Source: Pseudomonadota bacterium (lineage in GTDB: Bacteria > Pseudomonadota > Gammaproteobacteria > Burkholderiales > Burkholderiaceae_C). Taken from it: a stretch of DNA of 64,000 nt. The stretch is taken from positions 27,715 through 91,714 of the forward strand of contig JAFEEF010000050.1 of the NCBI GenBank assembly GCA_018241265.1. Direction: 5' to 3'. The notes under the pieces were generated by a model. It ran no database searches, had not been told where the DNA came from, and saw only the letters and a program-made list of their open reading frames with translations. The position numbers and the translations under genes are program-made. Shown piece after piece: positions 29,150-37,486 of the stretch (the first letter of the stretch is position 1; each line of letters opens with the position of its first letter).

Positions 29150-29914
29150 TCAGGCGAGCGCGGCCAGACCGCGCAGTGCCAGGTAGGTTCCGAGCGCGAG
29201 CAGGCCGCAGAAGAAGACGCGCTTGAAGGTCTCCGGTTCGACGCGCCGGCGCAGCCGGGTGCCGGCTGCCATGCCGGCGAGCGCCGGCACCAGGGCGAGC
29301 AGCGAGCTGCCGATCGTCGACGGCGGCAGCGCACCGCCGCGCCCGAGGCTGGCGCCGAGCGCGACCGTCGCGACCAGGAAGGCGAGGCCGAGCGCGCGGA
29401 CCAGGTCGTCCTTCGCCAGGCCGAGCGCTTGCAGGTAGGGCACCGCCGGGATCACGAAGACCCCGGTCGCGGCGGTCACGAGCCCGGTCGATACGCCGAC
29501 CAGCGGCGCCAGCCAGGGCTCGTGCGCCGGCGCCACCTTCCAGCGAAAGCGCAGCAGGCCGAGCACCGCATAGACGACGAGTGCCACGCCGAGCCCGGCG
29601 CCGGCCCACGCTGCGCCGGTACCCTGCGTCGCGGTGAGCGCGCCGGCGCCCCACCAAACGCCGGCGCAGATGCCGACGAGCAAGGTCGCCAGGCGGCGCA
29701 GCAGCGCGAAGAAGCCGGCGCCGCCGATCTGCCAGACGTTGGTGACGAGCGACGGCACCACCAGCAGTGCGGCGGCTTGACCCGGTGGCATCGCGAGGCT
29801 GAGCAAGCCCATCGTGATCGTCGGCAGCCCGAGGCCGACGACGCCCTTGACGAAGCCGCCGAGCACGAACACCGCGGCCACCGAGAGTGCATGGAGGAAT
29901 GGCGTGCTGAGCAT
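29150..29914 (-). CDS. TauE/SafE-family anion exporter
   Basis: This 254-residue membrane protein has seven to eight helices. The family pattern is visible at the start (VAAVFVLGGFVKGVVGLGLPTI) and in the repeat half (TGLVTAATGVFVIPAVPYL). TauE/SafE proteins export sulfite, sulfoacetate or related organic anions. The pairing with an ArsR regulator and the sulfide dehydrogenase 1.6 kb away suggests sulfur chemistry, but the substrate is not defined by sequence. No clear ribosome site is seen before the ATG. Confidence 0.85.
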   Translation of the reverse strand: MLSTPFLHALSVAAVFVLGGFVKGVVGLGLPTITMGLLSLAMPPGQAAALLVVPSLVTNVWQIGGAGFFALLRRLATLLVGICAGVWWGAGALTATQGTGAAWAGAGLGVALVVYAVLGLLRFRWKVAPAHEPWLAPLVGVSTGLVTAATGVFVIPAVPYLQALGLAKDDLVRALGLAFLVATVALGASLGRGGALPPSTIGSSLLALVPALAGMAAGTRLRRRVEPETFKRVFFCGLLALGTYLALRGLAALA

Positions 29915-29971
29915 GGCCGAAGACGCAGGTGATACAGGGCCTCCATCGTCGACCCGCGCCGCGCGCCGACG

Positions 29972-29989
29972 TTACGCTGCGCAGCGTAA
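29972..29989. promoter_or_regulatory. 18-bp perfect palindrome upstream of the tauE-arsR operon
   Basis: TTACGCTGCGCAGCGTAA is its own reverse complement and lies 58 bp upstream of the TauE/SafE start. It is the only strong dyad in the 217-bp gap to lemA. An operator for the operon-encoded ArsR protein is the simplest reading; it could also affect divergent lemA. Confidence 0.55.
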
Positions 29990-30131
29990 TGTCTGTCGCG
30001 GGCGCCGTTGCGCTGCCGGCACGCCGGTGACGTCTTGTAGCGGCTTGCCTCCCCTGCTCTGGCGTAGAGTGGCGGCGCGACGGGAAAGCGTCCCGGGCGT
30101 GGCGCTGCGCCGGCGAAATGATCCGGCGCTC

Positions 30132-30677
30132 ATGGGGTTGGGGAATGGGGTGAGCAAGACGCAGATCGCCTATTGCGCCATCGCGGCGCTGCTGGTGTTC
30201 TGGGCCGTTGGGGCGCACAACCGGCTGGTGCGGTTGCGCAGTGCGCTCGTGCAGCAGTTCGGCCCGTTCAGCGAGCAGTGCGCGCAGCGCCATGCGCTGC
30301 TGCAGCAGCAGGTCGATGCGCTGCTGCCCGTGCTGCCGGCCGCCACGCCGCGCATCGATTCGCTGCGCGCCGCCTGCCTGCAGGTTCAGGCGGCTTGCCA
30401 GCATGCGCGCGCGCGGCCCGGCGCGGCCGGCGCGATCACCAGTCTGCGTCTGGCCGAGGACATCCTGGCCGAGGCGCGCGCACGGTTGCCGGTGCAACGC
30501 GTGGTCGGCGCCGAGTTGCCCGAGCTGAGCCGCGACCTGGCGCAGGTCGACACGACGCTCGTCTTCGCGCGGCGCCAGTTCAACGATGCGGTGCAGGCCT
30601 ACAACGATGCAGCGCGCCAGTTTCCGACGCGGCTGATCTCGGCGCTGTTCGGGTTTCGCGCCGCCGGCGCGCTGTGA
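30132..30677 (+). CDS. lemA: LemA-family membrane protein
   Basis: About 181 residues with one N-terminal membrane helix (IAYCAIAALLVFWAVG). A helical LemA domain follows, including GPFSEQCAQRHALLQQQVD and the family C-terminal signature YNDAARQFPTRLISALFGF. LemA proteins are membrane-anchored coiled bundles of unclear function, often adjacent to M48 metalloproteases or TPM-domain proteins. GTG at 30150 is an alternative start. The next gene begins at the last base of the stop (TGATG). Confidence 0.85.
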   Translation: MGLGNGVSKTQIAYCAIAALLVFWAVGAHNRLVRLRSALVQQFGPFSEQCAQRHALLQQQVDALLPVLPAATPRIDSLRAACLQVQAACQHARARPGAAGAITSLRLAEDILAEARARLPVQRVVGAELPELSRDLAQVDTTLVFARRQFNDAVQAYNDAARQFPTRLISALFGFRAAGAL

Positions 30678-31504
30678 TGGCGGTCGATACCTTGACCGGG
30701 CTGTCCGCATCGCGCGAGCGGGAACGGGAAGCGCTCGATCGCCTGTCGCGCGTGCATGGGCCGGGCGAGCTGCATGCGGCGCTGCTCGCATTGCTGCTGC
30801 CGCTGTCGCCGGCGGCGTCGGCCAACGAGGCCTGGTACACCGAGACCGAAGGCGTCGCTACCGCGACCGCGTTGCGCCACGAGGTCGTCGCGCTCGGCGG
30901 GCCGGCGCGGCTGCCGTGTTTCGAGCAATTGCTCGAGCGCATGGCCAAGCATCCGCTCGCGGTGCGCCAGACGCTGCTCGAGTCGACCCGGCGCCTGATG
31001 CGCGCGACCGGGACGCTCCGTCCCATCGATCGGCTGCACTGGCTGGTGATGCGGTTGCGCCTCGGCGAGCGTGCGCAGTTCGGTGCGCGCGTACCTTCGG
31101 GTGCCGACCTCGACCAGCTCGGCGAGATCGAAGTCCACGCGGTGGCGCGCTACAGCGCCTATTTGTCGCGCATGGTGCCGGGTACCGACGATCCCGACGC
31201 CGGCGACGACTGGTATGCCGGCGTGATGGCGCCGTGGCAGGCGCGCGGCATCGTGCCCGAGCGGCGCTATCCGGATGCCGACGCGCTGGTCCAGGCGTTG
31301 CAGGAGCTGCAGGCGCTGCCGTGGATGCTGCGGCCTGCGCTGGTGCGAGGCTGGACGAGCGCGGCGCTGCGCCATGCGCGCCATGGCCGGCTGCTCGACA
31401 GCGCCGCCGACGCGCTGTATCTGACCGCCGCGCTGCTCGACTCGCCGCTGCCGCCGGACCTGGCGCGCCACTACGCGCCGATGCTGCAGAGCGGCCCGCG
31501 ATGA
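30677..31504 (+). CDS. uncharacterised LemA-linked protein, resembling the C-terminal region of LemA-associated M48 proteases
   Basis: This 275-residue protein has no signal, no membrane helix and no HExxH motif. The segment RLPCFEQLLERMAKHPLAVRQTLL followed by RATGTLRPIDRLHWLVMRL (shown in parts) resembles the tellurite-resistance-like helical tail found after the peptidase domain in LemA-linked M48 proteins. Here that tail would be a separate gene with the protease absent. It is translationally coupled to lemA (1-bp overlap), and its stop overlaps the start of the cytochrome gene (ATGA). The relationship is inferred from pattern memory, so the functional call is weak although the gene is clear. 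Confidence 0.7.
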   Translation: MAVDTLTGLSASREREREALDRLSRVHGPGELHAALLALLLPLSPAASANEAWYTETEGVATATALRHEVVALGGPARLPCFEQLLERMAKHPLAVRQTLLESTRRLMRATGTLRPIDRLHWLVMRLRLGERAQFGARVPSGADLDQLGEIEVHAVARYSAYLSRMVPGTDDPDAGDDWYAGVMAPWQARGIVPERRYPDADALVQALQELQALPWMLRPALVRGWTSAALRHARHGRLLDSAADALYLTAALLDSPLPPDLARHYAPMLQSGPR

Positions 31505-31818
31505 GACGGGCGCTGCTGGCGGCGGCGCTCGGCGGCGTCGTCGCGACGGCGCATGCGGACGGGTCGGCCGAGCTGCGCCTGAGGAGCCTCGCCGCGACCT
31601 GCGCCGGCTGCCACGGCACCGACGGCCGCGCCGCGGCCGATGCGACGCTGCCGGCGCTCGCCGGCATGGACGCCGCGGTGCTGGCCGAACGCATGCGCGC
31701 CTTCAAGGCCGGCACGCGCCCGGGCACCGTGATGCCGCAAATCGCCAAAGGCTACAGCGACGCGCAGATCGCCGCGCTCGCCGGCTACTTCGCGGCCCGG
31801 CCCGCTGCGCGTCCATGA
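31501..31818 (+). CDS. fccA: monohaem cytochrome c, FccA-like subunit of sulfide dehydrogenase
   Basis: This 105-residue protein has a signal peptide (MRRALLAAALGGVVATAHA) and one haem site CAGCHG near residue 35. The distal methionine is probably in GTVMPQIAKGYS. The next gene is the flavoprotein subunit FccB, overlapping by four bases, so this is the cytochrome subunit of flavocytochrome c sulfide dehydrogenase. It passes electrons from FccB to the respiratory chain in the periplasm. A single haem, rather than two, resembles the green-sulfur-bacterial form. Confidence 0.82.
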   Translation: MRRALLAAALGGVVATAHADGSAELRLRSLAATCAGCHGTDGRAAADATLPALAGMDAAVLAERMRAFKAGTRPGTVMPQIAKGYSDAQIAALAGYFAARPAARP

Positions 31819-33104
31819 GCCACGGCGGACCGCGGCGTCGCACCGTGCTCGGCCTGGCTGCCGCGCTGGCGGGCGGCGCGCTCGCCGGCTGCGCGGGCCG
31901 TCCCGCGATCCCGGTGCGGACGCGGGTCGTCGTGGTCGGCGGCGGCTACGGCGGCGCGACCGCTGCCAAGTACCTGCGCCTCTATTCCGAAGGACGCATC
32001 GAGGTCGTGCTCGTCGAGCCCGACGAGACCTTCGTCTCCTGCCCGATGTCCAACCTCGTCGTCCACGGCAGCCGGACGCTCGCCGACATCAGCCGGCCGT
32101 ACGGCACGCTCGAGCGCGTGCATGGCGTGCGGCGCGTCCGCGACCGCGTGACCGCGATCGATGTCGAGCGCCGCGTGGCGCGTCTCGCGGCAGGCGACGA
32201 CCTGCGCTGGGACAAGCTGGTGCTCGCGCCGGGTGTCGAGATGATGTGGGACAGCGTCGAAGGCCTGCAGGCCGCGAACCGCGCCGGCCGCATCGTGCAG
32301 GCGTGGTCGCCCGGCGAAGAGACCATGGTGTTGCGCCGCCAGCTCGTAGCGATGCGCGACGGCGGCGTCTATGCGATCGCCATCCCCGAGATCCCGTACC
32401 GCTGCCCGCCCGGGCCGTACGAGCGGGCCTGCCTGGTGGCCGACTACTTCAAGCGTGCCAAGCCGCGCTCCAAGGTGCTGGTGCTCGACGCCAACGAGGA
32501 CGTGACGAGCAAGGGACCGCTCTTCAAGCGCGCCTGGGCCGAGCGCTATGCCGGCATCGTCGAGTACCGGCCGCAGTACAAGGCGACCGGCGTGGATGCG
32601 GCCGCCGGTATCGTCCGGTTCGAGGTGCAGGACGACGTGAAGGCCGACGTCCTGAACGTGCTGCCCGACATGCGCGCCGGCAGGGTCGCGGTGGCCGCGG
32701 GCCTCGCGAACTCGAACCAGCGCTGGTGCAACGTCGACTGGCTCAACTTCGAGTCGACCGCGGCGCGCCATGTGCACGTGCTGGGCGATGCCTTGCAGAT
32801 CGCGCCGCTGATGCCCAAGAGCGGCCACATGGCCAACAGCCACGCGAAGGCGGCGGCTGCGGCGATCGTCGCCGAGCTGGCCGGCTGGGAGCCCGACCCG
32901 CATCCGATGCTCGCCAACACCTGCTACAGCTTCGTCGACCCGGACGAGGCGGTGCACATCGCGAGCGTGCACGAGTACGTCGCTGCCGACCGCACGTACA
33001 AGCCGGTGGCGGGATCGGGCGGGCTGTCGAGCGCGCCGAGCGCGGCCGAAGGGCGCATCGCCTGGGGCTGGGCGCACGCGATCTGGGACGACATGCTCGG
33101 ATGA
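31815..33104 (+). CDS. fccB: flavocytochrome c sulfide dehydrogenase, flavoprotein subunit
   Basis: This 429-residue protein has a twin-arginine-like signal (PRRRTVLGLAAALAGGALAGC). The mature part has the FAD motif VVVGGGYGGATAAKYL, redox cysteines in TFVSCPMSNLVV and RCPPGPYERACL, and a C-terminal FCSD domain with NTCYSFVDPDEAVHIA. It oxidises sulfide to sulfur in the periplasm and reduces the FccA haem. The RR motif fits Tat export of the folded flavoprotein. The pair forms one transcription unit with lemA upstream by overlapping stops and starts. Confidence 0.9.
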   Translation: MSHGGPRRRTVLGLAAALAGGALAGCAGRPAIPVRTRVVVVGGGYGGATAAKYLRLYSEGRIEVVLVEPDETFVSCPMSNLVVHGSRTLADISRPYGTLERVHGVRRVRDRVTAIDVERRVARLAAGDDLRWDKLVLAPGVEMMWDSVEGLQAANRAGRIVQAWSPGEETMVLRRQLVAMRDGGVYAIAIPEIPYRCPPGPYERACLVADYFKRAKPRSKVLVLDANEDVTSKGPLFKRAWAERYAGIVEYRPQYKATGVDAAAGIVRFEVQDDVKADVLNVLPDMRAGRVAVAAGLANSNQRWCNVDWLNFESTAARHVHVLGDALQIAPLMPKSGHMANSHAKAAAAAIVAELAGWEPDPHPMLANTCYSFVDPDEAVHIASVHEYVAADRTYKPVAGSGGLSSAPSAAEGRIAWGWAHAIWDDMLG

Positions 33105-33164
33105 TGGTCGAGGCACGCGGCAGAATGCCGACCAGTGAATTCAGAAGTACGCGGAGATCGATCG

Positions 33165-33623
33165 ATGGCTACGGCAAGACGCGCGGGTCTCATGGCCGGC
33201 ATGACGCTGCTCGGTGCGCTGGCGGCGTGCGGGTCCAATCCCTCCGTGCCGCTCGGGCCCAAGCCCGCGGAGGTGCTCGGCCGCACGGTCACGCTGACCC
33301 CGGAGAATGCCGGCACCACCGTCACGTTGACGATGGACCAGCAGCTGATGGTGCGCCTGCCCGAAGAGCCGGCACGCAACATGCGCTGGGAGCGCGACAA
33401 CACGTCGGCCTATGCCGACCGCGGCGTGGTGAGCGCGCGCTCAGGCGACCCGGGCTTCGAGCGCGAGCGGATCGATACCAACACCTTCGGCGCGGCCGGC
33501 TTCGACGTCTGGGTGTTCCGCCCGAAGGCGGCCGGCCAGCAGACCTTGCGCTTCGAGTACCGGCGGGCCGGTCAGGTCGGCATGGCCGAGCAATCGGTGA
33601 CCTACACCGTCACCGTCAAGTGA
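33165..33623 (+). CDS. chagasin-like (I42) protease-inhibitor-fold lipoprotein
   Basis: This 152-residue protein starts at ATG 33165 with GGAG upstream. The lipobox LAAC lies near residue 24, so it is predicted to be lipid-anchored. The mature part has the I42 layout: TVTLTMDQQLMVRLPEEP, then GAAGFDVWVFRPKAAGQQTL, then FEYRRAG. In inhibitors of this family the loops block papain-like cysteine proteases; the canonical NPTTGYxW loop is degenerate here (ARNMRWE), so inhibition is uncertain. It begins 60 bp after fccB on the same strand. Confidence 0.72.
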   Translation: MATARRAGLMAGMTLLGALAACGSNPSVPLGPKPAEVLGRTVTLTPENAGTTVTLTMDQQLMVRLPEEPARNMRWERDNTSAYADRGVVSARSGDPGFERERIDTNTFGAAGFDVWVFRPKAAGQQTLRFEYRRAGQVGMAEQSVTYTVTVK

Positions 33624-33674
33624 CCGACGTCACGGCAATGCCCATGATCGTGGGATGACTGGCGCAAACCCTCG

Positions 33675-33704
33675 CTGACATTCCCGCCTCTCTCGGCCTA
33701 GCAT
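33675..33704 (+). promoter_or_regulatory. candidate sigma-70 promoter for korCAB
   Basis: CTGACA (33675-33680) and TAGCAT (33699-33704) stand 18 bp apart, about 80 bp before the korC start, in the only long gap between the I42 gene and kor. Matches are four or five of six per box; no terminator separates the two units. Confidence 0.35.
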
Positions 33705-33785
33705 CGAAGCCTCGCAGTTGCGCGCCCCGCGCGCCCGGGCTTTGCGCTGCCCATCCGGCGGCCCGAGAGTCCGGAAGAGAACGCG

Positions 33786-35612
33786 TTGCAAGCTACCGAC
33801 ATCAAAGACCCCGACTACTTTCACAAGGTCGTCGATTGCCAATGGGCCTGCCCGGCCCACACCCCGGTTCCCGAATACATCCGCCTGATCGCGGCCGGGC
33901 GCTACACCGACGCCTATCTCGTCAACTGGAAGTCCAACGTCTTCCCCGGCATCCTCGGCCGAACCTGCGACCGGCCGTGCGAGCCGGCCTGCCGGCGCGG
34001 TCGCGTCGAGGAGGCGCAGGCCGCCAAGCCCGAGCCGGTCGCGATCTGCCGGCTGAAGCGCGTCACCGCCGACTTCAAGGACGACGACATCACGAACCGC
34101 CTGCCGCGTCCGGCGCTGCATAGGAACGGCAAGCGCATCGCCTGCGTCGGCGCCGGTCCGGCCGCGCTGACGGTGGCGCGCGACCTCGCGCCGCTCGGCT
34201 ATGCGGTGACGGTGTTCGACGGCGACGCCAAGGCCGGCGGCATGATCCGCTCGCAGATCCCGCGCTTCCGCTTGCCCGAGGAAGTCATCGACGAGGAGAC
34301 CGGCTACGTGCTGAACCTCAGCGTCGAGTTCCGCGGCGGAACGCGCATCGAGTCGATGCGGGCGCTGCTCGACCAGGGCTACGACGCCGTCTTCGTCGGC
34401 TCCGGCGCGCCGCGCGGCCGCGACCTGCACATCCCGGGCCGCGACGAGGCGGCGGCGCACATCCACATCGGCATCGACTGGCTGTCGTCGGTCTCGTTCG
34501 GCCACACGACGCACATCGGCAAGCGCGTCATCGTGCTCGGCGGCGGCAACACCGCGATGGACTGCTGCCGCAGCGCCAAGCGCCTCGGCGGCACCGACGT
34601 CAAGGTGATCGTGCGCTCGCCGTTCGACGAGATGAAGGCGTCGCCGTGGGAGAAGGAAGACGCGGCGCACGAGAACATCCCGATCCTCGACTGCCTCGTG
34701 CCCAAGGCCTTCCTGCACGAGGCGAGCGGCAAGCTGACCGGCATGCGCTTCGAGAAGGTGAAGGCGGTGCGCGACGAGCGCGGCCGGCGCCGGCTCGTGC
34801 CGACCGGCGAGCCCGAGCAGACCTTCGAATGCGACGAGGTGCTGGTCGCGGTCGGCCAGGAGAACGCGTTCCCGTGGATCGAGCGCGATGCCGGCGTCGA
34901 CTTCAACGAGCACGGCATGCCGGTGCTCGACGAGGTCACGCTGCAGTCGACGCGGCCCAACGTGTTCTTCGGCGGCGATGCCGCGCTCGGCCCGAAGAAC
35001 ATCATCTGGGCGGTCGCCCAAGGCCATGCGGCGGCGATCTCGATCGACAAGTTCCTGCACGGCGAGGACGTGCGCGAGCGTCCGGCGCCCGGCGTCACGC
35101 TGGTCTCGCAGAAGATGGGCATCCACGAGTGGACCTACGACAACGCCGTCAGCAACGACCTGCGCCACAAGGTGCCGTGGCGCGATGTCAATGCGGCGCT
35201 GCGCAGCATCAAGGTCGAGGTCGAGCTCGGCTTCGACGTGAAGGCGGCGTGGAACGAGGCCCAGCGCTGCCTGAACTGCGACGTCGAGACGGTGTTCGCG
35301 ACCGGCCAGTGCATCGAATGCGATGCCTGCGTCGACATCTGCCCGACCGACTGCATCACGTTCACCGACAACGGCGACGAAGCCGACTTGCGCACGCGCC
35401 TGCGTGCGCCGGCGCGCCATGCCGACCAGTCGCTCTATGTCTCGAGCGCGCTGAAGACCGGCCGCGTGATGGTGAAGGACGAGGACGTCTGCCTGCACTG
35501 CGGCCTGTGCGCCGAGCGCTGTCCGACGGGCGCGTGGGACATGCAGAAGTTCCTGATCGACCTGACGCAAGCGGGGCGGGGCTGCCGCGCGCATCTACCG
35601 AAGGCGGCGTGA
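33786..35612 (+). CDS. korC: NAD(P)H:ferredoxin-type electron-transfer subunit (KorC-like)
   Basis: This 608-residue protein starts at TTG 33786 with GGAAGAG upstream. It is a GltD-like flavoprotein (CQWACPAHTPV and CDRPCEPACRRG for the N-terminal Fe-S site; VGAGPAALTVA and VLGGGNTAMD for FAD and NAD(P)H) fused to a ferredoxin module with CIECDACVDICP and CLHCGLCAERCP. It lies two bases before korA. Such a subunit lets a 2-oxoacid:ferredoxin oxidoreductase exchange electrons with NAD(P)H, as in the KorABC enzyme of aromatic-degrading betaproteobacteria. The direction in this organism cannot be told from sequence. Confidence 0.85.
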   Translation: MQATDIKDPDYFHKVVDCQWACPAHTPVPEYIRLIAAGRYTDAYLVNWKSNVFPGILGRTCDRPCEPACRRGRVEEAQAAKPEPVAICRLKRVTADFKDDDITNRLPRPALHRNGKRIACVGAGPAALTVARDLAPLGYAVTVFDGDAKAGGMIRSQIPRFRLPEEVIDEETGYVLNLSVEFRGGTRIESMRALLDQGYDAVFVGSGAPRGRDLHIPGRDEAAAHIHIGIDWLSSVSFGHTTHIGKRVIVLGGGNTAMDCCRSAKRLGGTDVKVIVRSPFDEMKASPWEKEDAAHENIPILDCLVPKAFLHEASGKLTGMRFEKVKAVRDERGRRRLVPTGEPEQTFECDEVLVAVGQENAFPWIERDAGVDFNEHGMPVLDEVTLQSTRPNVFFGGDAALGPKNIIWAVAQGHAAAISIDKFLHGEDVRERPAPGVTLVSQKMGIHEWTYDNAVSNDLRHKVPWRDVNAALRSIKVEVELGFDVKAAWNEAQRCLNCDVETVFATGQCIECDACVDICPTDCITFTDNGDEADLRTRLRAPARHADQSLYVSSALKTGRVMVKDEDVCLHCGLCAERCPTGAWDMQKFLIDLTQAGRGCRAHLPKAA

Positions 35613-35613
35613 C

Positions 35614-37470
35614 ATGGCCAAGAGCAAGCATCGCATCGAGGCCGTCAACGACTTCGTCGTCAAGTTCGCCAACGTCAACGGCTCGGGCTCGGCATCGGCC
35701 AACGAGATGTTCGCGCGCAGCATCCTGCGCATGGGCGTGCCGGTCAGCCCGCGCAACATCTTCCCGAGCAACATCCAGGGCCTGCCGACGTGGTACGAGG
35801 TGCGCGTCAGCGAGCACGGCTGGCTCGGCCGGCGCGGCGGCTGCGACCTGATGGTCGCGATGAACCCGCAGACCTTCGACAAGGACGTCGCCGAGATAGA
35901 GCCCGGCGGCTACCTGATGTACGACAGCAGCAAGCCGCTGCCTGCATCGATGCAGCGCGACGACATCAACCTGCTCGGCGTGCCGCTGACCGATCTCTGC
36001 GCGACGCGCTACACCGATCCGCGCGAGCGCCAGCTGTTGAAGAACATCGTCTATGTCGGCGTGCTCGCCGCGATGCTCGGCATCGAGCCCGAGGTCATCG
36101 CGGCGCTGCTCGGCCAGCAGTACCAGGGCAAGGTCAAGCTGATCCAGCCGAACCTCGATGCGTTCATGATGGGCCTGCACCACGGCGAGGAATACCTCGG
36201 CGACGTGCTCGGCCTCGCCATCCAGCGGCGCGATGCCGTCGGCAAACGCATCTTCGTTGAAGGCAACGCGGCCACCGCGCTCGGCTGCGTGTACGGCGGC
36301 GCAACGGTGTGCGCCTGGTATCCGATCACGCCGAGTTCGTCGGTCGCCGAGGCGTTCCAGAAGTACTGCACCAAGTACCGCACCGACCGCGCGACCGGCG
36401 AGCACCGCTATGCCATCGTGCAGGCCGAGGACGAGATCGCGTCGATCGGCATGGTCACCGGCGCGGGCTGGAACGGCGCGCGTGCGTTCACCGCGACGTC
36501 GGGCCCGGGCGTGTCGCTGATGACGGAGTTCATCGGCCTGGCGTACTTCGCCGAGATTCCGGTGACGATCGTCGACGTGCAGCGCGGCGGCCCCTCGACC
36601 GGCATGCCGACGCGCACGCAACAGGCCGACCTGATCTCGTGCGCCTATGCGTCGCACGGCGACACCAAGCACGTGCTGCTGCTGCCGGAGGATCCGAAGG
36701 AATGCTTCGAGTTCGCCGCGAAGTCGCTGGATCTCGCCGATCGTTTGCAGACGCCGATCTTCCTGATGACCGATCTCGACATCGGCATGAACCATCGCCT
36801 CTGCGAGCCGCTCGAGTGGGACGACGCGACGACCTACGACCGCGGAAAGGTGATGACCGCGGCCGATCTCGACGCCGGGCGCGACTTCGGCCGTTACCTC
36901 GACGTCGACGGCGACGGCATTCCGTACCGCACCTATCCCGGCACGCACAAGGAGAAGGGCGCCTACTTCACGCGCGGCACGACGCGCGATGCCTATGCGC
37001 GCTATTCGGAAGCCGGCCCGGACTATCTCTACAACGTCCAGCGCCTGCTGAAGAAGTTCGAGACCGCCAAGACGCTGGTGCCGCAGCCGGTCGCGCGCAG
37101 CGCGGCGCGGCCGACGCGCCTCGGCGTCATCTACTACGGATCGACCAGCCCGGCGATGGCCGAGGCCGTCGAATCGCTGCAGGCGCAGGGCATCCATGTC
37201 GACACCTTGCGGGTGCGGGCGTTCCCGTTCCCGGATGCGGTCGATCGCTTCATCGCGGCGCACGAGACGGTGTTCGTCGTCGAGCAGAACCGCGACGCGC
37301 AGCTGCGCACGCTGATCGTCAACGAGCAGGAAGTCGACCCGGCGCGGCTCGTGGCGGTACTGCACTACGACGGCACGCCGATCACCGCGCGCTTCATCGT
37401 CGGCGAGATCGCCGGGCACGTGCGGGCGCACAACGTCGAGCCGATCACGAAGAAGGGGCAGGCGGCTTGA
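35614..37470 (+). CDS. korA: 2-oxoacid:ferredoxin oxidoreductase, fused gamma-alpha subunit
   Basis: This 618-residue protein has an N-terminal gamma domain (NGSGSASANEMFARSILRMG) followed from ~residue 205 by the alpha domain, with GCVYGGATVCAWYPITPSSS and FTATSGPGVSLMTEFIGLA. The C-terminal pyrimidine-binding domain II begins near RLGVIYYGS. The layout is that of KorA/VorA. It oxidatively decarboxylates a 2-oxoacid, most probably 2-oxoglutarate, to the acyl-CoA. It is flanked by korC (2 bp before) and korB (16 bp after), forming one operon. Pyruvate or branched-chain 2-oxoacids are possible alternatives. Confidence 0.88.
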   Translation: MAKSKHRIEAVNDFVVKFANVNGSGSASANEMFARSILRMGVPVSPRNIFPSNIQGLPTWYEVRVSEHGWLGRRGGCDLMVAMNPQTFDKDVAEIEPGGYLMYDSSKPLPASMQRDDINLLGVPLTDLCATRYTDPRERQLLKNIVYVGVLAAMLGIEPEVIAALLGQQYQGKVKLIQPNLDAFMMGLHHGEEYLGDVLGLAIQRRDAVGKRIFVEGNAATALGCVYGGATVCAWYPITPSSSVAEAFQKYCTKYRTDRATGEHRYAIVQAEDEIASIGMVTGAGWNGARAFTATSGPGVSLMTEFIGLAYFAEIPVTIVDVQRGGPSTGMPTRTQQADLISCAYASHGDTKHVLLLPEDPKECFEFAAKSLDLADRLQTPIFLMTDLDIGMNHRLCEPLEWDDATTYDRGKVMTAADLDAGRDFGRYLDVDGDGIPYRTYPGTHKEKGAYFTRGTTRDAYARYSEAGPDYLYNVQRLLKKFETAKTLVPQPVARSAARPTRLGVIYYGSTSPAMAEAVESLQAQGIHVDTLRVRAFPFPDAVDRFIAAHETVFVVEQNRDAQLRTLIVNEQEVDPARLVAVLHYDGTPITARFIVGEIAGHVRAHNVEPITKKGQAA

Positions 37471-37486
37471 GGTCGCCGGCGCACGC

